Source of the DNA: Eutrigla gurnardus
Lineage: Eukaryota > Chordata > Actinopteri > Perciformes > Triglidae
Assembly: GCA_963514095.1 (NCBI GenBank)
Contig: OY741265.1
Location: 24,358,590 to 24,422,589, forward strand
DNA length: 64,000 bases
Direction: 5' to 3'
Under the pieces are notes generated by a model. That model was not told the origin of the DNA. It was given only the letters and a program-made list of their open reading frames with translations, and searched no databases. Below, one piece after another: positions 13,791 to 27,512 of this stretch (the first letter of the stretch is position 1; each line of letters begins with the position of its first letter). The position numbers and the translations under genes are program-made.

Positions 13791-14215
13791 CATGCTGGGA
13801 AGTGTAGTGTGGCAATGGTGACGTTCTATGTCTGTCTTTAGGGCAACCCGGTAGGCTCGGGGAAAAGGCGACCGTCGCTTTTCACAGTCGTGTTTTTGTT
13901 AATGTCGTGTTTTTCTTTTTGTCGTGTTTTTTGTTAATGTTGTGTGTTTTTGTCATGTTTTTTTTAACGTGGTTGTGTTTTGTTAACGTGGTTGTGTTTT
14001 TGTTAATGTCGTGATTTTGTTAATATGGTTGTGTTTTTGTTCATGTGGTTGTGTTTTTGTTGATGTCATTGTGTTTTTCTTTTTGTCGTTGTCGTTTGCC
14101 CTTCAGGGTCACTGTAAAAAAAATACCTGATTCACATGTACTGTACATACAGAAAAGTATATTCCAAAATTGGTAAATTCCAACTGAGATTGAATGTTTT
14201 TCTAGAAAAGCTTAC

Positions 14216-14970
14216 TACGACGGCGTATTAGGGCCACTGTCGGGAAAAAAAAAAAAAACGGAGCCGAGAGAGGTGGGCAATATTCTGAGATTAAAAGTCA
14301 CAAATTTGCTAGTTTTAAAGTGGCAAATTTACGACTTTAAAACTAGCAAATTTGCGAGTTTTAAAGTGTCAAATTTGCTAGTTTATTGCGATGCTAACAA
14401 CCGGCATTTATGCTAGCTAACTTCCCATGAATGTAGCTTTTATCTTTCTAATTAATCCATCCCGTGTGTCAATGCTTTGCTAAGGTCCTTAGAGTGATGG
14501 CTCTTGATGGTTAGTGTTGGTTAATTTTATATGGGCCAAATTGTCATGTTACGGTATGTGTGTTTGTTGATCGGGTGGTTTGGCTAAGCTAGCGGTCATA
14601 GAGGAAGTAATCACGTAGCTTGACCAGGATGTTTGCCGTTGCTATGACAACAAGTGAAAACTACTGCTAGCTTAGGCAAACTACCTGCTCAATAAACACA
14701 AATAAGATGACAATTTGGCCCATATAAAATTAACCAACAATAACCATCAACAGCCATTACCTTAAGGGCCTTAGCAAAGCGTCACACGTTGGGATGAATT
14801 AATTAGAAAGATAAAAGCGACATTTGGAAGCGAAGTTAGCTAGCATAAATGCAGGTTGTTAGCATCGTATTAAAGTCGCAAATTTGCCACTTTAAAACTC
14901 GCAAATTTGCTAGTTTTAAAGTGGCAAATTTGCGACTTTAAAACTAGCAAATTTGCAAGTTTTAAAGTCG
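14216..14970. mobile_element. Palindromic foldback MITE, copy 1 (right end lost)
   Basis: It starts TACGACGGCGTATTAGGGCC and is nearly identical to the complete element at 31990-32749. The first half is matched in reverse complement by the second half, so the RNA or single strand would fold into one long hairpin. Short alternating-orientation words (gcaaatttgctagttttaaa) fill both flanks. The final segment with the right terminus is missing and ends at tttaaagtcg. Confidence 0.85.
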
Positions 14971-15439
14971 TGTTTTGTCCCAGCCATCCAAATGAAGTAG
15001 CTAGGTTTAAACATTTAATTCAAACTGTTACCAGAATCAAATTGTCATTGGTCCTTTACAATTGACTCAATTTGTACAGAATTTGACCAGGATCACAACT
15101 ATTTCATAGCAACAGGTGTTTCAGTTTAATTAGTGACCATGTTAACTGGTAACTTTCAGCTGAATGTGTCTGTCAGCCAGCTGCCATCACCTTAAGCAAT
15201 CATGGAAGCATTTGGTGAGTCACCAGTTAACATGGTCACTTGTTAAACCAAAACACCGGTGGTATCTATGGCTGCAAGCAATTAAACTGTGTTCACTACC
15301 ACTGGACTGATCAAAAATCCAGTGTAAAACTAAAAAATCTGAGAAAATCTGTCATGCTTTTTGACACCTTGACTACAGACAACATTGTTGGAAGCAGCTA
15401 GTGATGTATGCTCAGAAGTTCCAGCTGGATACATTTTGA

Positions 15440-16456
15440 ATTAGTTCAGTCAACTCTGAGTATGTAAACTCTGAGTTACGCGCGTGCCTGCCGACTCTAT
15501 AAAGCCATCATCAATGGAGCTCCGATACTACGATTCACCATGGCAACGGGGAGAACGTCATTAGATATTACTGAGTGTTTATGTAGAAAACAAGCTCATC
15601 CTGAGAAAGCGGAGCAACGTAACTGCAGCAAAGTAGCGATAGTTGGCGTGGCAGTACTGCCCGATCTAATGTGTATAACTGAATGAAACAGTCTATTGAT
15701 CTAAAGGTAATAAGTCTTTATTTTCAGTCTTGAACAGTGACACTTCGGTGTAATGGTTAGCAACGCCGCCCACGGCGCAGGCGACAGGGTTTCAACTCCC
15801 GTAGTTCACAAAATAGCGCACTGAATAAATTATCATTTTCATTGGGTGTAATCCCCCCAGGAACAGAAAGAAAGTGGCATCAGTTGAGAATTAAGCATGA
15901 GAATATTGCGCAAATACATTGACTAAGGCATATGATTTTAATCATATTTCACATATTAAACAGTAAATTTAAACAGATATTTCAACACAGAAATGTACTT
16001 AAACATTTCATAAATCTCCCGTTCGCAAAAACACTACCTCCGCAAAGAATCTGGTTGCGGATTATGTCCGCGATATGAAATGTTGTAAATGTCGGAGAAT
16101 ATTGTTTAGATAATATCTAATGTGATTGGAAGGAAAGGCAATCAAAATTCTCTCCCGACGCAAAGCTGCTAGAATCACTTTTATTTCCACATCGATTAGG
16201 TTGACGATGAAAGGACGGCACATTTTTTCAGAGTTGGTTCAGATTCCGGAAAAAGGCGGAGACATGTAGGGAGAAACTCACGGTTTGTTGAAGCAAACCT
16301 GCTAGCGAGCAGGTTAGGTTCACGGAGTATGTTACCCGGGTAACTCACTCAGATTTATGCTGAACTGGCTTTGTGAAACCGAAAAACCAGAGTTTCCCTC
16401 ATCTCAGGGTTAACTCAAGGTTTTCACTAAACCTGCTTTGTGAAACGGACCCCTGG
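15440..16456. mobile_element. Degenerate Harbinger-like non-autonomous transposon
   Basis: The right end reads, in reverse complement, GGGTCCGTTTCACAAAGCAG with a gttaactcaaggtttt block. The left part has aactctgagtatgtaaactc and ctgagttacgcgcg. This combination recalls a fish Harbinger-type family. The left terminus is missing. Confidence 0.45.
15741..15812 (+). other. tRNA-like sequence (A and B box words)
   Basis: The segment taatggttagca resembles an A box, and agggtttcaactccc about 30 bp later resembles a B box (GGTTCRANNCC with one change). The cloverleaf is imperfect, so this is more likely a tRNA-derived relic inside the Harbinger-like element than a working tRNA gene. Confidence 0.3.
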
Positions 16457-19400
16457 AAAGTAGATTTGTTAAGGTTTCATCCGTGGTATTTGGTGGGAAA
16501 TGTCCTTTCATAGAAGCACTCTGCTGTACTTCCGTTGCTAAACTGCGTACGCCCCTAATAGTTTATAAATTGCAATAGGGTCATTACACACTGATACATT
16601 TTGTGATTTCAATTGGACTTTAAGAACAGAAAAGCTGCACAGTCTGCTTTTTCTTTCTGTTCACACAGTTTTTTCAATAAGGTCGGCTAATTATATGATA
16701 GATGGCTTAAAAAGTGTGTTGTTATCATATTGTTTCACTTGTTTAAATCATTTTTCTCCAGCTGCTTTATTTTCAGTTTGCCCTTTGGTGTTAGGTGGCC
16801 AAGTGTGGCATTATGTTTTCTTACAGTAGTTGGTCTTGTTCCCACCAAACAGTCTAATAAATGGGTTGTTCTGCTGACATATATTATATTTATGTACTTT
16901 TATATGTCAAAAAAGGTTCTTTCCCCCCCAATAATGATTGCATCGACTTGTTGCGTTGTCCTCTGAGCCCAACAGAAACCAGCTGAAGCCATCTGTCTAT
17001 CCTCCTTAAAGGATCCCTAACCAGACCCATCCATTCTATCCCAGAGGTCATCGATCACCATGCACCTCGACACGACACTTAAGTAAATCAGGCTTAACTC
17101 AAATTGGAAGGCCATTCCGTTGTACAGTGGGTTGAGGCAGAGCGGCAATCCAGCTGTTAGTATCTGGACTTGCTGTGTAACAGGAGGGACGATGTGGATG
17201 GTGAGTGTCCCATTTCCACTGTTGATCTCACCGACACGCTCATCCATCACTCAGACAGCTTCAGCGGCTCGTTAGTGGCTTCATGTGGTCCCCGGGGAAC
17301 CAGCTGAGGAGACGTTGCCTAACTTTGTCACCGGATTTTCAGAGTGCGCTTGATTCTTTGCAAGGTCGATGCAGCGTGAGGTCTAGGACACTGAGACTGG
17401 GTATATTGTTACAGTACATCTAAAACTTTTAGATCAGCTTGTTGACAGACGCGTTTAGAGACACATTTACAAAGTAAACATGTGTGACTTTCGCTTTTGT
17501 AAAACCCAGTTAAGGTGGTTTTCCATGAAAAATTGGTTACATACTGTATATATCAACCTGCAAATAAAGCAGCTTGGTCAGTGTTCAGTAAGAATGTGAG
17601 TGCCTTTTAGACACGCCCAACCACGTTACGTGAGGATTACTGATGTAGTATAAAGAGTGAGACTGGTGCACACTGGGTGTGGAGGGGAATTCCTCAAAAA
17701 ACACAGGACTTTCATACAGTAGGACACTGATCGTGTCTGGACCAAAGCTTAAAGTACATGTACATATGTTGTGACACTAGCAATCTGCATTGTTGATGCA
17801 ATGGAGTGAGAAATGTTGCATAATAGCACATCAGCAATTGCCACCAAATGAAACATCAAATATTGTCGATATTGTGTTTGACAAACAGGGCTGTCTCATT
17901 CATATTCTCATCCTTATACTTGTCTCATCTCTTTTAATGTTTTGGTCTTTCCTGCCCAGTGTTACTCCATACAGACAAACAAAAATGCATTCTTCAAATC
18001 TACATTCTTTAATATTACATACTTCCGCACCTCAGGATTTAAGATCCGATGTCAAAAGTCAGTGCTAATGCAGGAAGTATTGTGGCTTCTATGTTCAAGT
18101 AGCCTTGCTCTGGAGCTTTTGGGGTTGTGGGTAGGTGAGCATCATGACTTCTGCAGTGTCCTGTCACAAACAACTGCAATTAATGTACACTGTTCAATTG
18201 ACAACCTTAACACGTGCTTACATCAGCTAGTACCAACCAATTTCAGCCAGTAATAACATGGCCTGCTGGTAATTCCATGACCATCAGGCCATCTGCAACT
18301 TTAATGGCACAGAGCTAGAGAAGGTCCTGGGTTACACTTTTTAACAATCAAAGTCCTGTTCCAGTCAGACATACAGTTGTACTCATAACAAACACGAGTG
18401 ATAAGCAAAATATTCATTTTATTTTTAATGGGACTCATATTAAACTATAAGGCATGCCAGAATAGCACAATCATTAAACAAAACATATCAATATTTATAA
18501 GAATTTAAATGGACCCCGTTCAAAAGTACCTCCTTATTGTGCATCTTGAAACTTTTGCAGAGAAGCTTGTATTTCAGCTAAAGTTGCCTGTGGGATTTTC
18601 TTTGCATCCCGAACCAATTTTCCTGGTAGTTGTGGCTGAACTCAAACTGACCGTGGCTCGGTATCATCAGAACCACTCATTTCCACTTCTTTATCAGAGT
18701 TTGAACACTGCTGATTGAAAAAAAAAATCTAAATATCTTTTTATATAATTCTTCTGAGTAATAAATAACCAAACAAGTCTCAAGTATGGAAACTTACCCT
18801 TAATAGACATGTAAACATGTGTCAACTTGCGTGTATAATATCAGGTTATTACATGTCATTGTCCATCGACAAAATCGGCCACCTAGTTTACATAAACCTC
18901 TACCATGTTTACCAAAGTTGCTTTATTTTTTAGATATTGTGAGAGTTTGTTTATATTTTGTCCATATTCGATAGACATTACTTAATGTACCTGAACATGT
19001 TTATTAAGGTTAGCTTAAACTTGAATGTTTTTTTGAGTAATACAGTACTTTTAGATATAATAAACAATGCAGTAATTTTCAAAAGGTTGAATTACATAAA
19101 CCCAGCGATTTAACAGTCTTGTAGAGTGTTTTTACACAACGTTTCATCATGAATGGCAGTGATAGGCGGTTAAAACAGGTAGACTGAGCTCTACTAAAGC
19201 AGACACAGATGCACACAAGATAGATGTGTTGAAGACGGGAAATCTCTGGAATGGAGAAAAGTGACAATCAGACTAGTATGGTACTTTCAGCTTGGCTTTA
19301 ACACACACATCAAACAAAGAAATAAAGTGAAACGCTATACATGTCGTTCGATGTATTTACCTTGTCTTTATAAAATGAAGGGTTTTTCAGTGTGACCAGA

Positions 19401-21057
19401 ATTTTCCAGGCCACAAATCAAAACACAGAAACAAAGGGAATCCTTGTATTCCATTTCAGTGTAGTCCAGCAGAGAAGCTTAGACCTTCCAATATGAAACA
19501 CAAAATAGTGTTTTCAGTTTTCATGTTTCCTGTTTTGAGATGGAGCAGCATTGTCAATGCCAAAAGGAAAAACAAGCTACTGTCCAATCACAGGTTGTGG
19601 ACAGAACCATTATCAGAGCTTGCCATCAGTTGGGAAAGCTGATCTCAGCCATGACATGTATTTAATTTAAGTGAGACACAGTCAATGTACCAATAACCCA
19701 ATAACAAGGAATTACATATTACAATTTTATGAAGGATCCTTTGTATATAAATTACTCCACCCATGTTTCTTTCAATTTGAGAAGAAAAGGTTTATCTTGC
19801 ATGCCACCACCATGAATGAAGAATCAAATAACGGAGGATCTGAATTATTTTTTCTGTAGCAGTAATTGTAATTTTTTTGCCATTAATACAACATTTCTGC
19901 CAATAACATTGTTGTCACTGTTGACTCTCAAGTCTGTTAGTCCATCTTGAATCGGACTTGATCCCCCATTTCAGAGACAGTTTGAGCAAATATGACAAAA
20001 TGTTTTCATATTATTATCATAGCTTTAAATGGTCGTCACTTTTCAAAATAATAGCAAGAAACTTTCTGTTTGCCAATAAAAGGACAATAAAACTGCTTTG
20101 AGGGGAAACTGATTTGTTGATATATTTTATTTTTACAAATCAGCCTTGAGGGAAGCAAAAGAAAATGCACCAAGAAACAAAAGACTTGTTTTAATGAAGC
20201 CTTTATTGTTGTTGTTTTTAATGTAGGTTTCTAGATGTACTAACATGTATCCTTGAAGCGGAGCAGGCTCAGCACTGAGTGCTCAATGTGAGCTTTCACC
20301 AGACAACCCAGGATGAACACAAGACCCTGCTCCACTCTGCTCCTCCCTGCTCCTCCCCCAGTCTCCTCACGCGTCGGCCGATGATGTGCTTTCTCCCCCC
20401 CTTTTCCAATATATTTATTTACCCACTTATACAGGGAATAAATCAAGGTCAGCACACAATGCCGCACACGGCTATTAAGATTCATTGTAATGCAAATTCT
20501 CCTGTAGCGAGTGCACTACATTGACAGGTACTGACACGCCGGGCAACACGCAAAACACATGAACACTCGCACATTCAGACACACACATTTACCAACTTAG
20601 TGATTCTGTAAACAGTTTCATTTAACCAGTGCAACCCAACAGAGAAGTATGTGTCTCTTATTTTCTGGGTAAACTGCACAATAGTAGGTTTTGGTACAGA
20701 TGGTGGCCATACAGTTTTTTTTGTTATTTTTTTTTTGGGGGGGGGGGTTATTTATTGTGGTGATCGACATGCAGTTAATTACTTTTTTTTTTTACAACCT
20801 GGAATTACCTCTTTTGACTGTAATTCCTGTCTCCAACTGGCACAGAGATGGAGGGATTTTGTGGTTTTTAATAAACTGCAACATTATTTAACAGGACTGC
20901 TGAGAGCACACTGCATGTATATTTTTCAGACTTAAAGAGCCTTATACCATTCTTCAATGACAAAACTCACGGGAGCTTTAAGTTAACTTGGTGTTGGCAT
21001 CTCCATGACACCTGAGACCGCTCTAGAATCAGCACCCTGGACAGCTGCCATGGCACT

Positions 21058-21815
21058 TAAAGGAGCAGTGTGTAGGGATTACTGATATCTAGTAGTGAAG
21101 ATTGAAGATTGCAACCAACTGAATACCCCTCCCCTCACCCCTCCTTTTCCAAGCATGTAAGAGAACTCGGTGACAAAAAAATGCAGAAGACTCTCTAGTG
21201 TCAGCGTTTGGTTTGTCTGTTCTGGGCTGTGGTAGAACAACACAGTCTCAAGGCGGTTTGCAAACTAGTCTCAAAAGAGAAAATGTACTGATTCATCTAC
21301 GCACAAATTCCCCACAAAGTATTTCAATTGGAAGTATTCATGTTTGGGCTCAAAATATCTACTTACAGTTAGGTTTCTCAAACATACTTTCTGTTTAGGC
21401 AACATAAATTAACATTAAGTTAAGTTTAGGCACTTTAGGACACGTGGTGTTGAACAACAGTCTCATGGTTGGACCCATCCAAGTGGTCCTTCTCAATATG
21501 TAATACTATGTCACCAGCTCTGACCGCAGCATACTCATATGGATATGGAAAACTGGCATTATTTATGTGCTGAAAGAAAATAATGGTGTTCCCGTACAAG
21601 AAACCAATAGATTTCGGGACTCTTGCGATATCTGCCATGACAGTTGTAACATCACGGGCACCATGAAGAAGACCCACTCCCTAGATATGAAAGGCTCATT
21701 CTAAGCTGTGAAAACACAATGATTCTTAGTTTCAGGTGTTACATACACAAATGAAAACATAGGTGTGAATATTATATTACATTTCTGCTAATAGATCCAG
21801 ATAAAACATTCACAA
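21058..21815 (+). mobile_element. Fish AAAGGAGCAGTGTG repeat, interrupted
   Basis: The left end aaaggagcagtgtgtaggga and gcaaccaactgaatacccct are followed, after about 440 bp of other sequence, by ggctcattctaagctgtgaa and tgctaatagatccag. I recall these as the two halves of one common fish element. The 21240-21680 segment is probably a nested insertion. Confidence 0.55.
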
Positions 21816-24800
21816 AGGCCTTTAACTTTTTTTCAAAAATAATACTTCATGTACAGTTGTAGTGAGTTTCGTTCAAAATGCTTTGATTCATTTAAAATGC
21901 CTCAAGTTATTTATCACACATTTTTTCACCTACCTGTAAAGTTGTCTCAATGCTGTCTGGATTCACTCAATAGGATCCTTTGAGCAATACTGTGCTGTTG
22001 GGCACCTATATCCACAGTATCATTATATGCCCAAAACCAAGAAACCAACCCATACGCCTATGATGCAACACTGATCTGTGTTAGAGTTTGTTTTAGGCAA
22101 CACATCAAACACACCTTTAAGTTAATGTTGTGCTCATGGTGCATCTTCCTTAGCTGAGTGCCCTCTACACGACCTGCCTTAATAGATACCACAGTCCCTT
22201 TGAGGTGAAAATCTCAACAAATTTACAATTGATCTTTTTTTCTTTTGACAGGTATAGGTCCAGTTCCAAACCCCCCTTGCACCTCCCATAATGCAACTCA
22301 ATAGCATATCTGATAAAAATGTGAAGCCTCGATCCCAAACTCAGGGTGATAACTGTTTTCACAGGCTGAGAAGCATGCTTTACTGTAATATATTCTATAG
22401 GCTAAAATACAATTTTTTACATGAAAGAAAGAGGCGTGTGAAAGTTAATCTGGTTTGGGCAGGAATTACACCTCACAAGGACCAAAGTACTTCAATGTAG
22501 TTTTCAAGTAGTAGTAGCTCGTATAGGCAAGTTGAAGTAAAGCTAAACTCACAGTCAGTGTGGTAAACATTACTGGTTGGTGTTGATTGCCTAACTCACT
22601 GTGGTGCATTCAGCAGCCTGGTATCATCAATGCTGTGAGCCTATGGCCTATGAAAAACATGTCTATTTCTTAGGTCAAATCCTGTTTTATCATTATGCAC
22701 TATTTGCTCTTCATGTGACATTTCAGGCTGTGGCAAGATGAGACGCTCAGACCAAGTACTCCAGAAGTCAGGTGACGAAGCATAAACGCATTACAATCAG
22801 TTACTATCATGCTATTATATCCACAGCTGCTAATATCAGTAGGTGTAATCTTTTTCGAAGATTATTTCTGCTGCTATGACATGGATAATTTCTGTCATAT
22901 CATTTGACTTTGTTGTAATTATTATGTTATTAAACTGTACACATGACAGGTATTGCACTTCTGCCCATGCTGGGAGAGCGTGCAGAGTGCTGTTTGTGTC
23001 CCGTGTAAAACCAAAAGTCAACCATTGACTACGTGACTTAATTTATGAAACAAACAAACAAAAACATGATTTTTTTCGTAAACCTAAACGAGAAGACATT
23101 TTTAAAACTGCACCGCTGCACAGCCTGTTCTGAATGAACGTGACATGAAACGTGGAAAGCTAAAAACGTGGAAACTACATGCAAAATGTCCTTAAAGGTG
23201 CTATTTATACGCCTTCCCATGGGAACAAACTGCATTAAGAGAAGGTTACCGTGCTGTAGGTGAGACTGAACAACACATTGTGATAATCCAAAGTATTCAT
23301 CGAAACTTTACAGGCTTTGACTCAGTTTGTGCTGGAATAAAAGCACCCACTTCCTGTATTGTGCTGATGCTTTCATTTTAGTAAAGTGTCCAACAATTGT
23401 TCATCAGTGTTAAATGTTTCAAACGTTGCTTTTAAGTATGACATTTAACAAGAATATCAGGAGAAAAATTACCTTTGTCAGGAAACAATCTATTAGTCAT
23501 CTACTTCCCATTGATCACTTTGCTTCTTGCAGTTGCCGTCTCTTCATTCATCTCCTAATGATGATGATACATGTTAATTTTTTATCTTAGTATTATAATA
23601 ATATAAATCAGCATTAGAAGTCAAAGGTTAACACAGCTCCTCTTGATACAGACCACCTTCTTGCATATTCACCTTTGTGTCTGTAAATCCCCGCTGCATG
23701 TGGTTGCCGTGGCCGCAGCAGACACACCGCGTGTACGCCAGCGTGTGCTTTGCATTATCATAACCTTTTTGCATGCGTGTAAATGTGTGAGCGTCCGTGG
23801 AACTCCCGGTGAATCTGTCAGAGACTTCAAAGTGCTTGCCGCCTCTCCCCTTGATGAACGAGCTGTTCCGATGTTTATCTTGACCTGCTTTTCAACTCTG
23901 GGGCTTCACAAAAAAAAACATCAAGGGATGGAGCGATTAACAGGATGAAACGGAGAAAGAAAAAACAGTCTGGGATAAATATTGCCAATAGAAGTAGTTT
24001 CAGCATAATGTACTGCGTGTGCATATATGCACATATCTGAGCATCTGCTACGTGTTTTACATTATAAGCATTTGTGCAGGTGCGTGTGTCACTTATTTTT
24101 TAAAGGTGAAATTAATTCTCAGTTATAATTTTAATGCTACAGCCTCAACCAAAGAAAAAGTAATGCAAATCAATTAAAGGCTAAATATGCAAGTACTTAA
24201 TGTCCCTCAAAGATTAAGACGTTTACACAAATTTTACACTTAGTTGGCAATAACAGATACTAAAGCTTAAGCATGTGTTAATGTAGATAGCCAGATGAAA
24301 AAATGAATAATAATCAGGCTTTATGAATAAGGGCTATTTTAAGATGCCCTACAGACATGCAAAATCATCTGCATCAAATCTTTTTTTCCACAGTAGGGTT
24401 TTAATCGAAATTATTCAGAGGGGAAACTCCTTCCTAGGAATTACTTGAGAGTTACACAATATACGGAAATACAAACAGAGAGATAACTACTCACTCCTCA
24501 TTACACTGACGTTTGAGTTACACTCACTTGTAATTATTTATATTCAGATGTAATGTACAGATAGATATAGTGGAGTAATATCTATGTGATCAAAGAGTGA
24601 TATCGCTCTCCCTCTGTGTGTGTTATCTGAGTTTCTCTGTTTACAGTCTGGTCTCCCTGCATTGTTAATTTTGTTTTAAAGGAAACTGATTTCATTGTGG
24701 ATAACATTTGCTCAAGGGGCAGACTGCTGAGTTTTGTTGTTGCCAAAACATAACCAAGTATTGTTGTTGTTTTTTGTTTTCTTTTGTTTAAATTTCATAG

Positions 24801-24906
24801 TTAATTTAGACCAAATCATGAGGAGTTTTACTTAAGCTCATCAAGGAGTTTTGTTGCCTATCACTATGTACTTTTATTAATACTACCACTACTAGTACTA
24901 GTACTA

Positions 24907-24907
24907 C

Positions 24908-24948
<41 letters not shown>

Positions 24949-24967
24949 TAATAATATAATAATAATA
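24907..24967. repeat. (AAT)n microsatellite
   Basis: TAA/AAT triplet repeat, preceded by a short ACT/AGT imperfect repeat. Confidence 0.95.
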
Positions 24968-25100
24968 AAAATGGATTGGATTTGTATGGCGCTTTTCAAG
25001 ACACTCAAATCATTCTGACAGGGTTCCAGGTTCCATTCATTCACACACAGTCATACCGGTGGTAGTAAACTACATTAGTAGCCACAGCTGCCCTGTTTCA
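24968..25100 (+). repeat. Fish dispersed repeat (tggatttgtatggcgctttt type)
   Basis: It contains atggattggatttgtatggc and ttccaggttccattcattca, typical of a widespread teleost repeat that ends in a microsatellite. Confidence 0.55.
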
Positions 25101-25599
25101 AACTGGAAAACAATGCAGTTTGCCTGGAAACTTAATTAAGAGTGCAATTAATTGTATGGGAATGTTATTTTGGAGGAGATATGGCTGCCATTCTTTATTT
25201 CCATAGCCAGGCTGGCTGCTTGTGCTATTAGTGCATGCTAGTACATGTTAGAATGCTTGGCTGGCTAGCCCACACTGCTCTCATACGACGGTGACATCTG
25301 ATCCCTTCAGAAGCATAGCACCCACTGTTAGCATGTTGAGACATTGAGAGGCAACAGAAAAGCTCCCAACCTTGTGTTATGTAACTTTAACAAAACATGG
25401 AAAAAATGTTATGTTACCTTTAGAATTAAAATCAAAAGTCAAACTGGCACTAACCATGATGGTTACGCATCTACATGTTCATCTTCTGTGCACTGAACGT
25501 TATGCTCTCCTAGCTTTGATGTCATGAAAAGAACAACCCTTGCTGATGGAACTGATGAAGGTGTATGATTTTGAATTCAAACTGTGTCTGTTGTGTTCG

Positions 25600-25930
25600 G
25601 AAGATGGCATTCATGTCATTGATTCATGTTTTGTGTTTCTTGTTTTCTTGTAGCTCTCTTGTTTCAGATCACTTGACTTCCTGCCTTTCCATGTTTTCCC
25701 GTCAGTTTTGACTGTCTGCCATGCCCTGATTAGTTTCACCTGTCCCCCATTAACCCTGCAGTCACCTGACCTCCCTCCTGCTCACCTGTTCTCACTCCCT
25801 CAATTAGTCATTCTCTAAAAATACCAGCCTGGTCCCTTTCTTTGTTGTTGGTTGGTTTTGCTGCATGCTTTCCTGTTGCCTTCCTGCTATTAACTTTGCC
25901 TTTGGGACTCTAAAGCCCTGTTCACACAGG
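25600..25930 (+). repeat. LTR-like dispersed repeat, low confidence
   Basis: The T/C-rich sequence with ctgattagtttcacctgtcc and ccctgcagtcacctgacctc resembles the untranslated end of a fish retroelement. No termini were found. Confidence 0.3.
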
Positions 25931-27408
25931 ACTAGCATTAACTGGGGACCTTTCTTTCGTTATTAGGATCTCCATTAGGGCTAGCATTTTCTATTCTTCC
26001 TGGGGTCCACATACATACAGTCAGACCCACTTATACTTAGATAAATCCACATGAACACAACAAACGGCTCCTTATTATACTAACAGCATCAAGTACAGGA
26101 GGGAAACAAAATTGCCATAATTTTAACAAACATAAAGCCAAATCCAATTCTAACTTCCCTCAAGAATTCATAGCAAACATAATTGTTGCGTATCCATGTG
26201 GGTAACATGAAAAGTGATTCTGGATTAACATAAAATCTTGTCTAAATAACCTTAATCTATTCGACCTGCACTTCCACACTTTAATTACAAGATAATATGG
26301 TAATAGAATACATCCATTTCTACTTTCACCCAGTTACATTGTATTTCTTACACCATAAATCCCAGGTTGAACATACACAAATTAAATCAAAGTTATTGAA
26401 ATGTTTGGAGGTACTGTCATAAAAAAACTTTTTGTTTTTATGTCTTATTATGTTTAAATGAATTCCACCTGACCACAGTGGGTTCTTTGTTTCGGACATA
26501 ACCCATCTCAGGTCATTGGTGTGTTTTAATATTCGTATGCTTGTGGTGGCTTCTAGTTGTGTCACACATCCAGTGAAGCTGTGACAGGGATGTTGACCAC
26601 CGGAAGGAAGCAACAAAAAAGGTGTTAAAATATTTGGGATGTTTTTGTTTTTTTAATAATTAAGGATCCTGCTCAGAGATTCAGCAGGCGTAGAAATCTT
26701 CTCTATGTTGACCGGTACTAACTCATCTTGATGCAAAAGAAAACAAATATCAAACAATAACAATATTTCACTCCCACTATTATGATTTTTTTTCTTGCCT
26801 CAGTTTGCACAGGAGCTAAATCTATTTTTGTTTCTTTCCCCACAGTATCAAACAACAAAGACGTGTACTGAAACCTGAAAAGAAATGCATGTTTGCTGTG
26901 TTTATTATAATTTTGGAGGGAGGCACACAATTGTTTTTATCTATCCACGTTGTTTTTCTCTCCTTTCTATATTTTACTTCTATTTCAATATTGAAGTCTG
27001 TCAAAACTTAATTATGAACAAGTAGTGCCATGCCTGTTGAAAACATGTCTATTTAGAATGGGCCGGATGCTTGGCAACTGGTGTTGCTGCTCACCGCTTC
27101 CTGGAGAAGCCCTCATACAAACAACTTCACACTGAAAGCCTTTTAATACTGAAATTCACCTGATAGCTGTGTTGTAACTCAAGTCATGACTACTCATAAT
27201 GCTGGTGAAAGACACTCAGGAAAAAATCACTAGGGGCTGACCAGGGACCTCCAACTAAAAGGGCCTCTAAAAGCTTTAGATTTGTGTGAATCATATTGAA
27301 TTGCTGTATGTTACTATTCCAATTGATTTCAGTCTTACACATGAGTGAACTACACTCTGGTTTCATTCTGTTTGCGGTTGGCTATCGGCTCGTTTTGACT
27401 CCAGGGAA

Positions 27409-27512
27409 GTGAAGAAAAGTCTTGTTGTAGTGAAGAAAAGTCTTGTTGTAGACTTTGTACTGTTGTAGAGTCTGGTTGTAGAGAAGAAGAGTCTGGTTGG
27501 AGAGAAGAAGTT
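27409..27512. repeat. Degenerate tandem repeat (GAAGAAAAGTCTTGTTGTA)
   Basis: Two exact copies of about 20 bp are followed by diverged units such as gagtctggttgtagagaaga. Confidence 0.85.

Larger units (their letters stand above)
11969..14116. mobile_element. 2.15-kb non-autonomous DNA transposon with subterminal repeat arrays
   Basis: The ends are inverted: TACGGTGGCCCTGAAGGGCA on the left, and on the right the reverse complement of TACAGTGACCCTGAAGGGCA. Both are flanked by A-rich runs, which may be the target duplication. Inside each end lies an array of ACATTAACAAAAACAC-like units, facing inward in opposite orientation. A third array is at about 12835-12925, suggesting an internal rearrangement or a nested copy. 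No transposase frame is visible. Confidence 0.75.

Noticed and set aside
14216..14970. Repeated gcaaatttgctagttttaaa words considered as a CRISPR-like or satellite array
   Set aside because: The units alternate in orientation, have no unique spacers, and are part of a transposon with a second copy elsewhere in a vertebrate gene.
17017..17250. Minus-strand frame with HIVPPVTQQVQILTAGLPLC
   Set aside because: It looked briefly protein-like, but there are no neighbouring exons, no domain and no splice support.
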